Source of the DNA: Parasitella parasitica
Lineage: Eukaryota; Mucoromycota; Mucoromycetes; Mucorales; Mucoraceae
Reading direction: 5' to 3'
Length of the DNA: 42,083 nucleotides
NCBI GenBank assembly: GCA_025201805.1
Contig: MU619257.1
Span: 105,299 to 147,381, forward strand
The notes beneath the pieces were generated by a model. The model made no database searches and had not been told where the DNA came from. It saw only the letters and a list, made by a program, of their open reading frames with translations. Shown here in pieces: positions 21,862 through 32,077 of the stretch (the first letter of the stretch is position 1; each line of letters starts with the position of its first letter). The translations under genes and the position numbers were made by a program.

Positions 21862-23994
21862 TTAAGGGTCGTCTTCATTTGCAATGTTGTCTAAATCAAT
21901 AGAACACAACGAAATAGATGAAACGTCGATATCAGGCAGTAATCCGCCATCAGAAGCAGGTACATAGGTGGTAGACACGCTGGTGGTTATGGTTGGTGCG
22001 TAATCTTGAGTGGGCATCGATGTACGGGGCGCTGTTTCTTCGGTAACAGAGTATCTGCTATCAGTGGATTCACGAGGTAAGTCCTCGGAAACGGATCTTT
22101 CAGGAGGGTGCAAAGGCGTCAGAGGTTCGTCCATAGCAGAAGTAGCGCTGGTGGTAGGCTCGTTGTTTTCTCCGTTTCCTGTAGTAGCGGCAGCGTATGC
22201 CATTTGTTGTTCCTCGATCGGCGTGGCAGCTTCCGCTTGCTGTTGATGCTGTTGCTGCTGTTGCTGCTGTTGCTGTTCAGCATTTTCCGAGGCTTCGACA
22301 GCTCTTAATGCAGCGCTTAGTCCCGGAGAAGCAGGGGCTTCAGTGTCTGTAATCGCGGCTGATTGACGTGAAGGCTGAACTTGTCTCGATTGCGTAGCTG
22401 ATAAATCGCCCACTTGGCCAAGCCTCTTTCGTCTGTTTGCTTTAAATCTCAAGTATGGACGCAACAGCATACCGCGCAATCCAGGCACTTCTGAAGCAGC
22501 AACATCAGCATCTGCAACAATGGTCTCTGATTTACTATCAACAGAACAGTCAAATTTACAGAGGGGACATTCTCCAGACTTTGAAGTTAACCAGGGATCT
22601 GATTACAACAAGTTAGCATGTAAAATATCGGCAACCACCTAAATAACACAGCTTACCGATACAGCTGCAGTGATATTCGTGATGACAAGGCAGCTCGCGA
22701 ACTTGATCTCCAATCTTGAAGGCTTCGAGACACACCACGCACATATTGTTGACAGGTGCATCAAGTTTGATAATAGCGGATGCCAATGAAGGCCTTCTAC
22801 TCAATTTCCTCTTGCCAAAGAAAGGACGCTCATTCTTGCTGGCGGCAGCAGAAGAGGAAACTGCCGTTGTGTTTTTGAGGACTTTACGCTGCTTCTCGTC
22901 TGACAGTACATTTTCCACCTTTCTGCGCTCCTCCTCGTCAGGCAGCGAATCGATGGTTCTTGTAGGAAACTCGTACAATCTGTCCACCGTTAGCAGTGGT
23001 TTACCCATAGGCAGCGCCTCTGCATCGGGAACACGATGACGCTCGACAACCGATTGAAGTCTCTGTCCCTTTTTCCACAAGTATACATGCATGATCACTG
23101 CAATATTCGTACATTACTAACTTGTCCCTTTAATTAACTCTTTTATGTCATTGTATACTTGCCTGAAAAGAATATGCTTGTTCCTAATATAACGATCATG
23201 ACAAGCAGGGTGTACTCCCAGGCAACAGGCTTTATATTGTCAGCCGGCATCAGAGATACACGCACAGAGATGCGAGTTGTGAGGTTGCTGCCATCATCAA
23301 CAGGCATCTTGTGGATAGGCACGCCCGCCATTTTCTCCAGTTGATGGTAAAGCTCAACGCCCACGCCATGCTCAGCATAGTATGCAGGTATAGTTAATCC
23401 GCTCTCTGGTGGCACTCCCTATAAAACAAATCAGTTGGAAATTCGATGATCGTCAAGGGGCAGACTTGTGCTTTACCGCTCTGCGATCTTGGGCATCAGA
23501 ATTCGGGAGGGTATCATACACAATGACACCAATTGCGCCTTCGTTTTCAGCATTTCGAATCTTTTCAACCAGAGTACAACTGCCGCCCTGCTTTTTAACC
23601 AATGCGATTTTGGGCACTCGTGTTGATTTGGCGTCAGCGCTGTAAAACGGAAGAGGAATTGGCTGCTGAATAGCGCCGGGTGAGCATGAATCGTCTCTGT
23701 TGTACAAGACACCGGTTGTTCCGTCTAACCCTGGCGATGGCATATTGTCCAGCGGAGCTACTGTGCGTATGAATCGGTTGGCAGGGACATCCAATGCCAC
23801 TTGGGTGATTGCCGTTGAATTAGAGTAAAGCCATGTTGCGCCTATCAATTGTTAATGTGTGTGTGTCTGAAGCCCACATAAGCAATACCAAAGCTACCTT
23901 GGAGGATGTATGGGTCTTTTTCCTTTAAAAATATGCCTGCTTCGACCAAATTTCCCACAAGCAAGACTAGCGCAGAGATCAAGGCTCTTTTCAT
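21862..23994 (-). CDS. PA-TM-RING E3 ubiquitin ligase (RNF13/Goliath type)
   Basis: Five exons (23898-23994, 23477-23841, 23163-23418, 22657-23097, 21862-22598) give 631 residues. Order: signal peptide (1-20, ALISALVLLVG), a protease-associated lumenal domain with VEKIRNAENEGAIGVIVYD, one membrane helix (TLLVMIVILGTSIFF) followed by basic LWKKGQR, a RING-H2 domain, and a long disordered tail with polyglutamine. The RING reads CVVC...CHHEYHCSC...CPLC, fitting C-x2-C-x14-C-x-H-x2-H-x2-C-x10-C-x2-C. Such proteins sit in endosomal or vacuolar membranes with the RING in the cytosol and ubiquitinate membrane cargo. Intron 3 is GC-AG (donor GCAAGT), inside the membrane segment. The gene is divergent from the DUF202 gene, 296 bp apart. 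Confidence 0.92.
22241..22278 (-). repeat. CAG/polyglutamine tract in the RING ligase
   Basis: CTG/TTG repeats on the plus strand encode a run of glutamines with one His, after the RING domain. It lies in a disordered tail and is likely to vary in length. Confidence 0.85.
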
Positions 23995-24290
23995 GTTTGT
24001 AGGCTGAGCGAGAAGAAAAAGAGAGGTAGAGGCAACCGATCATTATGTTGATTAAACCATATCTGAAAGGGGGGAGGGCAAAGAGGAGGATCTCCTTTTG
24101 CTATTATAGCAGCGGTTGACCCTTAAACTTTTTCCTGATACCACATTAATCATCAGGCTAATAAGCTGCTTGGCATGATCCCGTATTACAGGATAAACCT
24201 ATATCCTGAGTCTTTGTTGGTTCAGAAATTTGGCAGTGCAGAAAAAATTCTTTTTTTTTTTTTTTCTATTTCCCCTCCCAGCCGTAAACA
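23995..24290. promoter_or_regulatory. Short bidirectional promoter region
   Basis: A 296-bp gap between the divergent PA-TM-RING and DUF202 genes must carry both promoters. Visible are a GGGGGGAGGG purine tract, an AGGATA...TATCCT inverted repeat near 24190-24208, and a pyrimidine tract directly before the DUF202 start. Confidence 0.5.
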
Positions 24291-24845
24291 ATGGATGTAG
24301 AATTAAATGCACCAGAGAAATTCATTCTCTGCAACAACGAAAAATGCTCAACAGTATTCAAATACGTAGACGTTTCGGTTCACACAGTCGTAGATGGGCC
24401 TGATCCAAGAGACCATCTTGCAAATGAGAGGAACATATTAGCTTGGATTAGAACTGGCACCACGTTATCGCTAGTTGGTATGGAGATACGCATAGCTCTA
24501 GCATATATACTTGAGAGATGATGTTTTATTAATAGAGCACCTTTGGTAGGTTTCATGACTTTACTGGACATGCCCACAAAGAACTTTGCGCCCTCATACT
24601 CGCTTCCATGGACCAGCGAGCCCGTTTCCGTCAATGCAAAGATTGTATCCTACATCTTTGTTGCCCTTGGTTTTACATGTTTTGTGTATTCCCTGTTCAG
24701 CTACTTTAAAAACCAACAGCAAATCGTGAAAAGATCGCTTTGGGTGGGTCATGGCTGGATGGGGTACACCGTAGCCACTGTTATCATCACTTTTGTTGTG
24801 TTTATTATGGTAATGGCATTGACAGAAATCCGACCGCCTGTTTAA
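24291..24845 (+). CDS. DUF202-family three-TM membrane protein
   Basis: Two exons (24291-24477, 24550-24845) give 160 residues. HLANERNILAWIRTGTTLSL is the DUF202 signature (A-N-E-R-x-x-x-x-W), found in yeast Vtc1 and bacterial YidH-like proteins. Three hydrophobic helices are seen: about 58-75, 97-118 (FVALGFTCFVYSLF) and 134-155 (VATVIITFVVFIMVMAL). Vtc1 is part of the vacuolar polyphosphate polymerase complex, but this protein lacks its usual C-terminal form, so a Vtc1 role is only possible. The intron joins in phase 1 at LVG-F. It is followed by a mobile-element-rich gap. Confidence 0.8.
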
Positions 24846-24900
24846 ACGCTATTATAGTATACCATTTTGTAAATAAATTTTGCTTGCTTGATTCCAAGAA

Positions 24901-25113
24901 TGCACAGGGGACAGAGTTCATTGTTTCTGTAGATCATTTCCTTCCCACTAGTGTGACACAAGTACATACACTAACGTTTTATATTATGAGGATGACACGC
25001 TGCTGTTTAAACTGCAAGAGCCAGCTCAGTCTACGGTTAAGCTCTCGCAGCAGTTGATGGTTGACTGGCAAATGATTTCTTCTGATGACAAGACACGCAG
25101 AATCAGCATATGA
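24901..25113 (+). pseudogene. Decayed reverse-transcriptase fragment (non-LTR type)
   Basis: Two plus-strand frames joined by one frameshift (near 24975) resemble the catalytic core of LINE reverse transcriptases. QGT is followed by VDHFLPTSV (compare INDLP-SV), then LYYEDDTLLF in place of the usual F/Y-A-D-D-T block, then LMVDWQM....DDKTRRISI, like the W-x2-W-x4-N-x2-K-C motif region. The first Asp-Asp pair is kept but the frame is broken, and no endonuclease or poly-A tail is seen. It ends 8 bases before the TIR element. The call rests on motif resemblance only. Confidence 0.45.
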
Positions 25114-25156
25114 TAAAGAGTACAGTGATTTGCGTTTGAAATCAAATTTTTTATTG

Positions 25157-25475
25157 CCATTCAACTAATGATCAAATCCAGCACTTGAATATGATTCCAG
25201 GTAAGACCATAACTAAGAAAGACTGTTGTTATAGTTTCTCTCTCATTTTATTCTAACCTCTTACCCCTTCCATAGTGTGTCCCTTTTAATGTTAACAATG
25301 GATCACTTTTTTTGTACGTTCTTAAATCAGTATATCGCCATCTCTTTGCTTAATTGCAATGATATTGGGTTGGTCTGGTTGATAACGTGCTCGATTCACT
25401 TCTCCAGGGTGATAGAGTTTTTGCTCTATGTATATCCACTTTTTAATTATTTGGCTCGTTTCCATTGAAATGCCT
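25157..25475 (-). pseudogene. Broken RBBP4-like gene fragment inside the TIR element
   Basis: Minus-strand translation gives YHPGEVNRARYQPDQPN and QRDGD, matching [16 protein letters not shown] and TRDGD of the intact gene at 1.8-3.5 kb. Then come LLTLKG, TMEG, YGLTWN and SAGFD, matching [15 protein letters not shown] and SAGFD. There is a stop after DILI, a frameshift, small deletions and a stop after SAGFDH. Between EG and YGL there is a GTAAGA...TTCTTAG intron-like insert that the intact gene lacks. The fragment covers only about residues 95-185 of the family and cannot be functional. Its end abuts the left inverted repeat. Confidence 0.8.
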
Positions 25476-25542
25476 ACGACAAAAAATCACTGAAGATCAT
25501 GGCTATATCATTTATGATCAGCTATTATAATAATACCGTATG

Positions 25543-25858
25543 AGAAAAGCTGGTTGAAAAGATAGTTTACAATCTGCGTTTTTCAAAGAATTCAGCAAAG
25601 ATTCATAGTACAGGGCCCTTAACCACCCAACTTAATGGACGGCCTTGGCAAGTTATGCACCAGAAATAGGCAACATTACGAAAGGAAATAGAAGAATAAA
25701 CCAACTATTACAGATCATCAACCACTTTCAGTAAGCGGCCAAATGCAATCACAAGAACCTAAATCCGGCAAACAATAACAAGAGTACTTTGCATGAATAG
25801 TGCTAGAAAACTTAAAAAAAAAGCAGGTGTCTGCCATCATTTTTAACCAGCTGTAGCT
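25543..25858. repeat. Direct repeat unit, copy 1
   Basis: A unit of about 316 bases, nearly identical over its last 260 bases to 26107-26421. Shared blocks include the stretch from GCCCTTAACCACCCAACTTAA to GCAGGTGTCTGCCATCATTTT, with only scattered substitutions. It has no coding frame that I recognise. Confidence 0.88.
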
Positions 25859-25860
25859 AA

Positions 25861-26100
25861 AAACGTCTAACCAGTCTTCTTCAGAGATTTCAGCAAAAAT
25901 CCGTTTTGGATGGGATTGGCAAGTAACGCGCAAGAAATAGGGACTACGTGAAGGATACACCAGCTATTACAGATCATCAACGCCTTTTAATAAAAGTAGC
26001 CGATGCAATCATTAACAGGAGTGCCTTGTATATATACCTATTGAAAGAAAAATACTGAAAAACCATAATGATGTAATAAACATTTCAAATATAGATTTAC
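25861..26100. repeat. Direct repeat unit, copy 2 (diverged)
   Basis: Lies between the two good copies. It shares blocks such as TTGGCAAGTAAC, CAAGAAATAGG and CTATTACAGATCATCAAC with them, but is shorter and has many changes. It is probably an older copy. Confidence 0.65.
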
Positions 26101-26106
26101 CTCATT

Positions 26107-26421
26107 AGAAAAGTTGGTTAAAAAAGATGACAGAACCTGGATACATTAATAAGTACCAGCGATACTCATAGTACAGAGCCCTTAACCACCCAACTTAACG
26201 GACGGCCTTGGCAAGTTATGCACCAGGAATAGGCAACATTACGAAAGGAAATAGAAGGATAAACCAACTATTACAGATCATCAACCGCTTTCAGTAAGCG
26301 GCCAAATGCAACCACAAGAACCTAAATCTGGCAAACAATAACAAGAGTACTTTGCATGAATAGTGCTAGAAAACTTGAAAAAAAAAAAGCAGGTGTCTGC
26401 CATCATTTTTAACCAACTCCA
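26107..26421. repeat. Direct repeat unit, copy 3
   Basis: About 564 bases downstream of copy 1 and very similar to it, so the duplication looks recent compared with copy 2. A further partial copy follows at about 26422-26480 (ATTAATGCACGAGAAATA, compare GTTATGCACCAGAAATAG). Confidence 0.88.
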
Positions 26422-26665
26422 GTAGATGGAAGTGTTTGATAATTAATGCACGAGAAATAAGGAATACGTGAAAGAAATAGTGAAATTTTGATTGAGCTAA
26501 AAAAAAATTGATTGGTCAAATAAAAAGTTTGATTTTTCAAATGCAAATCACTGTATTCATTTTTGCTATCATGATAAACCTGTCAACATGTCGCTTTTAA
26601 TAGGGAGGAAATAATCTAGACATGGCCGTATTTCCCAATCCTTTACAGTAGCCAGACAAGGCGTT

Positions 26666-27295
26666 TTATTTCTTTTCTTGGGCCAGCTTTGTCATCATGG
26701 CCCTATATATCAGCTTTTCCTTCTCATCCATTGATTTATTAGCTGCTGCAACCTTGGCTAATTCTTTCTTGACAAGAGCGTCTGTGATCCACCTGGTTAC
26801 TTTTCAAATGTACACAGGCTCCCCCCTCGCAACACTGTTTCTTACCTTTGGGATTCAGCTTCAATACCTCTTCAAGTAAGGATTTCGCCAGTTCAACATT
26901 TTCAGTTCGCAAATGGGCCTGGCCCATCCTGAATTTTGATTTGGTGTTGTCAGGATCCAATTCGTTTGCTTTCGATGCATAAAACAAGACACGATCCCAG
27001 CGTTCCTGCTTTGCAAACACTGCAGACATGTTGTTGTAAATCATGACAAGCTGCTCGCTGCTCTGCTTTTTGAATTTCGCCTCCTCCTTTTGCCCTCCTA
27101 CAGCTTTCAAGTGCAAAAGCGCATTGTAATAGTAGGATAATGCTACGGCAAGAATACGATGAATACAAGCACAAGGCCGCCATTTTAAATCAGCAACACC
27201 AACAAACCTTGCTTCAGCTCTTGCTTCTTGAAGGCTTCGTTGCCTTCCAAGCGAAGTTCGACACCTTTATCAAAGTTCTTTTGAGCAGAAGCCAT
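26666..27295 (-). CDS. TPR protein resembling the TPR module of FKBP/CYP40 co-chaperones
   Basis: Three exons (27208-27295, 26846-27142, 26666-26781) give 166 residues. Three tetratricopeptide repeats are seen: LEGNEAFKKQELKQALSYYY, MIYNNMSAVFAKQERWDRVL and NTKSKFRMGQAHLRTENVEL, followed by a basic-acidic helix EKEKLIYRAMMTKLA like the tail of FKBP51/52 and CYP40. Asn and Lys/Arg residues at clamp positions (GNEAF, YNNMS, KSKFR) fit binding of the EEVD tail of Hsp90 or Hsp70, but no isomerase domain precedes them, so this would be a stand-alone TPR adaptor. The intron 1 donor is GTTTGT, weaker than usual. Function is inferred. Confidence 0.82.
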
Positions 27296-27455
27296 TGCCA
27301 ATGTGTGTGAAAAGTGAGAAACAAGTTCAAGTATTTTTTTTTTTTTTTTTCTTTTATTGTTGTTCAGGCTTTTTTTTTTTTTATATGTGTATGGTAGTAG
27401 TATGAAAGTGGCGTCACGTTTGATACATGCTCTTATTACTGTAATGGAGAAACCA

Positions 27456-30400
27456 CTAGAATCCCGATCTAACACGCATGTCTTCAATCTTCTTTTGTAC
27501 ATCAGCAACAGGGCGGTCCAGTTCTTCCGCAATCATACGTCTCTTGTCTGCAGGTAGTGAGTTGTATTGCTCGCACAAATCACCGTCAATGACAGACTTT
27601 ACGGGTATGTAAAAACTTCTATACAGCAAATGGTCTCGTCCAGCTAGGGGCGGTGCTTCAGCACGCATGTGCATTTCTAGCATTTGGAAGAAATCAACGT
27701 CTTCTTTGGACACAAACGGAACATAGATTGAAATTGCACCCAAGAGCGATGTTGTCAAAAGCACCTCACGGCCACCTGACAGCAATGTTGTTCTATGAAT
27801 GGATGTAACAATGTCTCCTGTAAAGTATTCACACAAGTCCTCTACCTTAAAAAAATAAAAAGTTATGAATGCGGGGATCCAGTCAACCAGACAAGAGACA
27901 CATACCTTATTCGGGGCTCCTTGCAAGTAGCCCTTTTCATGATAGATACGGTTGCCTGTCGTATCCTCGTCGATTTCACGAGACACGTTGGCCGGAAGAC
28001 GATTTACAAAAATATTGCCAAATTTATCGCCACCTGCCACGGTTTCGTAATCCACCATGGTCGAAGCTGTCATCCAGCGAGGGATGGTGTCGTCTGCAAA
28101 CACCACAAGGCGATTATCAACGTGTTTGTAAATGACATAGTGTACAGACTCTTGGATGTCTGTAGCAATGATACGGTGGCCCTGTGTATGTAAATTAACA
28201 ATGCAGCTCGGCAATGTCTTGGTCTCGCATTTTCTCAACATCTTCTTTTTGCCAATGTCATAGATACGCAGCGCTTTCCCTGCTCCCACCAACAGCCTAC
28301 CTTGGAAAGCCAGTAGAGCATATGGACATTCATCCAACGGCGTTTTGTGAATAAAGTCGAGGCGAAGAACGCCATTTTCGCCCTGAACGACTCGATAAAC
28401 ACGAAGGTAGCCAGCTGTACATGAGCGAGGCGTCAATGTCACATTTTGTCCAGTGCCAACAACCACAAATTGTTCGTTGGCATCCGTGGCATGAGGATTG
28501 GAACGGAATTGAACCATGGCCACGCTAAATGCAGCTTCGTTCTCTTCGAGTTCAATAAGCTGCAGCGTGGTGCCCTGGAAAGGCTCCACAAGGCGGATAC
28601 AACTCGCCCACTTGCCATCTGCATTGCGCACATTTCCAAACTGCACAGGGTCCAGATTAGTGACATCCGAATCAATCTCGAATCCCTCTTGTTCCTTCTC
28701 AATGATGCCCTTTGCCTTGGCTTCGGGAGAGAATGTTGCATGATCGCTTTCGATAATTACAAATGTACGTGAGGGTGGGTGAAGCGCAAATTTTCTGGGT
28801 GTATATTTCAAGGGGATGGACACTTGGTTAAATATGTTGCCCAATTTTTCTACAGTGAAAATTCTACTAGATGTCAACTATCACACACGGTTACGTCTCC
28901 TCCAGAAGCCTTACCTCAGTGTATTTCCTGCAACAGCCACAACACCTTCAGGGCATTGTTCGCTCACAAATGCGCTGCCATACTCCAACATTTCGTAACT
29001 AAGAGGCGTTAAATACAATCTATTTTGAAATGTATAGCTGACCCAGGGCTTTGTGGACAGCGCCAACACAGCAGGGAGACCTTGGATCCAGATTTTGAAC
29101 AATTTAACGCTCTTGGCACCAATAAATCGAGTTCTGGTATCTGACAACTGGCCTGTGATAGTGTCCAATATAGTGCGAAGTAAAACGCCGTTGGTCAACC
29201 CGATATTCAAGTAGGTAGTACCATGTTCAATACCCGTATCCATCATTTCCACAATACACAGGCTCGAGGGAACGCCTTGCAGAGCTTGCATGGAAATTGC
29301 CTCTAAGCAAGAATCAGGATCCAAGCTCAAAATACGGACAGTCTGGTCCTCACAACCAGCTGCTAAATAGCGAGAACGCTGACGTCCTTCGGGCACATCG
29401 CCCAGGGCCAACGCAGATACAGCTGATGACATTTGCTTGCGTTCCTGGTGTTCGTTTAATTGACCCATATTGTCCAGTTCAAAATAAACGAGCTCGCCAC
29501 TGGAAAGTGCAATGACAACCTGACGACTGTTGGTGGTAGCCTCTCGAATGATCTGGCCATTCGGTGCTTTCCATTCATTGACACGACCGCCAGCCCGAAT
29601 ATGACGAATGCCCCTGGGATGCACTTGCAAGAGAGCATCATCGCCGATTTGCTGCACTGCTAATGTCGGTTCGTTGGTTAAAAATCCAGTGTCCTGTACT
29701 TCTTCCACTGTTTCGCCGATAGACAATACAAGAGTTGCATTAGCAAACGAAACGACAATGTACGCGTGGAATTCGTCGTCGGCCTTGAGTTTGGTAGTCC
29801 ACACAGCACTGGGGTTACCAGGCAGTTCACTCACAGCGAGCTCGGCGGCTTCTAATCCCTGGTTCAAAATGCGGAACGTAGACTGAGATCCTTTACCGCA
29901 TATAGAGTAGATTCTAGGCGATTCTTCGTCGGCGAGATTCAAGACTTTGGAGTCCATTAGTGGTGCCATGGAGCTCAATTCGTCCACAAGCGACAAGTTC
30001 TTCAAAGGACGAGGCTTAAAGTAGACTAAAGGCCTTTCTTCTTGCTCGGCTTCAGCCTCCATGTAATCTGCAGAGGATATTTCTGGGTCATCGTCATCAT
30101 CACCGAGGCTCTCAAAAAAGTAATGGTGGCTATACAAAGCATTAAAACTCGATGCTTTCCCTCCCCCCACACACACACAAAAAGCCCATTGAAACTTACT
30201 GGTTACCAAATTCGTTTGCAACAAACAGGAAGCCGCTTTTCAAGATGCAGAGAGATGTGGCAATGGGGATGGTGTCAAAGTACTTTATGGTCAAGCCATT
30301 CACGACACCTTCTTGGTGATCCATTGTTACCTTGTAAAGATCGCCTTCTTCTGATTGCAGCAAAAAGAAGAATTGCGTCTTTTTGTCCACGCGCATTCTG

Positions 30401-31416
30401 TGCACCGCAGAGGCGATAATGATGATTCCACGCTTGGGATCCTCGAGCGGCTGGGCACGACGAGGGATGGGAATGCGAAGTTCTTCTTGTTCAGGATGTT
30501 TGTAGGAAATAAAGTTCTCAGTGCAGACCAGAACACCAGAGGGACCGTCGTTTCCACCAGGAACTGCAAGCAAGTGTGATTTGGTATCAGCTTTTTTTTT
30601 TTTTTTTCATACATACAAAATGGCTATTTAGCATTACCTGGCACAAGTAAATTAGCGTTTCTGTCAACCACATCGCTCCACTTTCTAACAACATGATTCA
30701 AGCCAAGATCCAGCTCGTAATAAGTCAGCATTTTTTCTGCGTCTTTGGCAGCTTCTCCGGTGGGATCTGCATCAGCGTCGGTATACTCTACTTCCAAACA
30801 AGCAAACATGGGGTTCTCAAACCCAACGTCGATAGCAACAATATGGTGGTTGATGGTATGGCTCTTGTGCGCCTCCAAGGGCGACGAGATGGTCAATTTG
30901 GCTGCTGAATCACGGTTGAGAATATACACTAGTTTTTGCTTTTCCACTGCGCCTATCATAACAGCACGGCCCTTGGGGTCAGCCGCTAGGTACTGGCCGG
31001 GTACAATACGACGACAGCCAGTTTTGCCATAGGTCTCTTGGTGCACTTTATCAAATGTATTTTTTGCGGGATTGTATTCTAAAATGACAATGCGGCCAGA
31101 GTCAGAGCCTACAACGATATAGTCTGTGTACAGTGTTTTAGTTGAATGCAAAGAGAAAGAAAGAAAACAAGAGGCAGACTATGCACTTACCTTTGCTACC
31201 ACCTGTCAAGCGAAAAGGCGCTAAACTGCGAAGAAGACCAAAGCATTCGTGTGAGAGGACCGTATGAACTTTTCCAGTCAAAGCATCGGGACGTAGTAGT
31301 TCTAAGCGTGTCTGGCGAGCGACGATGATTTCTTGCTGCCTGGTGCCCGAGAAATTGCCAAAGATGGCTTGATTAATCGCTGATGTTGGGTTGATGGTGA
31401 TATTATACAGAAACAT
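27456..31416 (-). CDS. RSE1: Splicing factor 3B subunit 3 (SF3B3/SAP130/Rse1)
   Basis: Six exons (31191-31416, 30638-31123, 30200-30563, 28915-30129, 27906-28863, 27456-27845) give 1212 residues, against 1217 in human SF3B3. The start [18 protein letters not shown], then [64 protein letters not shown] and the end [13 protein letters not shown]...[18 protein letters not shown] are all family-specific. The protein is three WD-type beta-propellers of the CPSF160/DDB1 superfamily and is part of the SF3b complex in U2 snRNP, which recognises the branch point. The 60-nt intron at 27846-27905 has no stop and is a multiple of three; comparison with SF3B3 supports its removal ([14 protein letters not shown]). 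Confidence 0.96.
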
Positions 31417-31756
31417 GGGTCGCGTATTCTAAATGTTAATATCGTGTGCTTGTGTGTCTGTTTTGTGCTGCAGTGAAATTGAGGATAAGAAACGCAATGT
31501 GTTCTTGTTTGTTCCTCTACAAGAAGGGCTAGCTTATGTTGAGAAAAACAAAACAATAAAAAAGAACTAAAGGCAAATTTTGGTCGACTTTTTTCTCTTT
31601 TTAACCCTACCCACCGGCCTTCAAATGTGGCTTGATTTGTTTTATCCACGCCATCTAGCAAAAGGCCTCTAAGAAAGACTCTTTTAAGAGCGTCCTTGCA
31701 ACACACACACTAGTCTGCATTAAGTTACAAATACGTTGGTCGAGCCACATCAACCA
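31417..31756. other. Upstream region of the SF3B3 gene
   Basis: About 340 bases with no supported gene. Minus-strand open frames here have no domain motif. The two adjacent minus-strand genes place the SF3B3 promoter in it. Confidence 0.5.
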
Positions 31757-32077
31757 CTACCGCGTAAAGCTACGACGCAAGGCCAGTAGTCGATTATATG
31801 CTACAGTGGAATAGCTGCATTTTTTTTTNNNNNNNNNNGTCAGGTGAGAAGGGAAGAGAACAGAAACATATTTCTCTACCAAGATATCTTCAGCTGACAT
31901 TTGGATTGTCGAAGAAGAAGGCTTGACGATAATGCTTAGCTTCTTCACATCGGAAAAGAGGTCAGTAGCGGTAAGATTGTCTTCAAGGCCCATAAAGTAA
32001 GAAAATGCCATGTCAGTAAGATGATTTTTTTTTATAAGGCTACCGTAAATAGTATTATAAGAAGAGATAGATGACAT
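31757..32077 (-). CDS. Small hypothetical protein interrupted by an assembly gap
   Basis: An ATG at 32077 opens a frame starting MSSISSYNTIY, continuing with TATDLFSDVKKLSIIVKPSS and MSAEDIL, then reaching ten N bases (31829-31838) beside a T run. I do not recognise the family. There may be an intron near the start (GTAGCC...TTGAAG, 63 nt with an ACTGAC branch point) and another spanning the gap (donor GTAGAG, acceptor TGCAG at 31817-31821), so the C-terminus is uncertain. If the gap intron is spliced in phase 0 the protein ends soon after. It could also be a non-coding open frame. Confidence 0.35.
   Translation of the reverse strand: MSSISSYNTIYGSLIKKNHLTDMAFSYFMGLEDNLTATDLFSDVKKLSIIVKPSSSTIQMSAEDILVEKYVSVLFPSHLXXXXKKKCSYSTVAYNRLLALRRSFTR
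31829..31838. other. Assembly gap (10 N)
   Basis: Ten unresolved bases follow a T homopolymer, where assembly is difficult. Real length is unknown. Confidence 0.98.

Larger units (their letters stand above)
25121..26555. mobile_element. Non-autonomous TIR element (Tc1/mariner-like), 1435 bp
   Basis: The left end reads TACAGTGATTTGC then G-TTTGAAA-TCAAA; the right end, read inward on the minus strand, gives TACAGTGATTTGC then A-TTTGAAA and TCAAA. The match continues through TTTTTATT, so the inverted repeats are about 36 bp with two substitutions and a 2-base gap. Both ends abut TA, and CAGT-start ends with TA duplication are typical of Tc1/mariner elements. No transposase frame is visible. 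Inside are an RBBP4-like gene fragment next to the left end and direct repeats filling the rest. Non-autonomous status is inferred from the lack of a transposase. Confidence 0.7.

Noticed and set aside
31302-31706. Minus-strand 134-residue open frame upstream of SF3B3
   Set aside because: It overlaps the first SF3B3 exon in another frame and shows no domain-like pattern.
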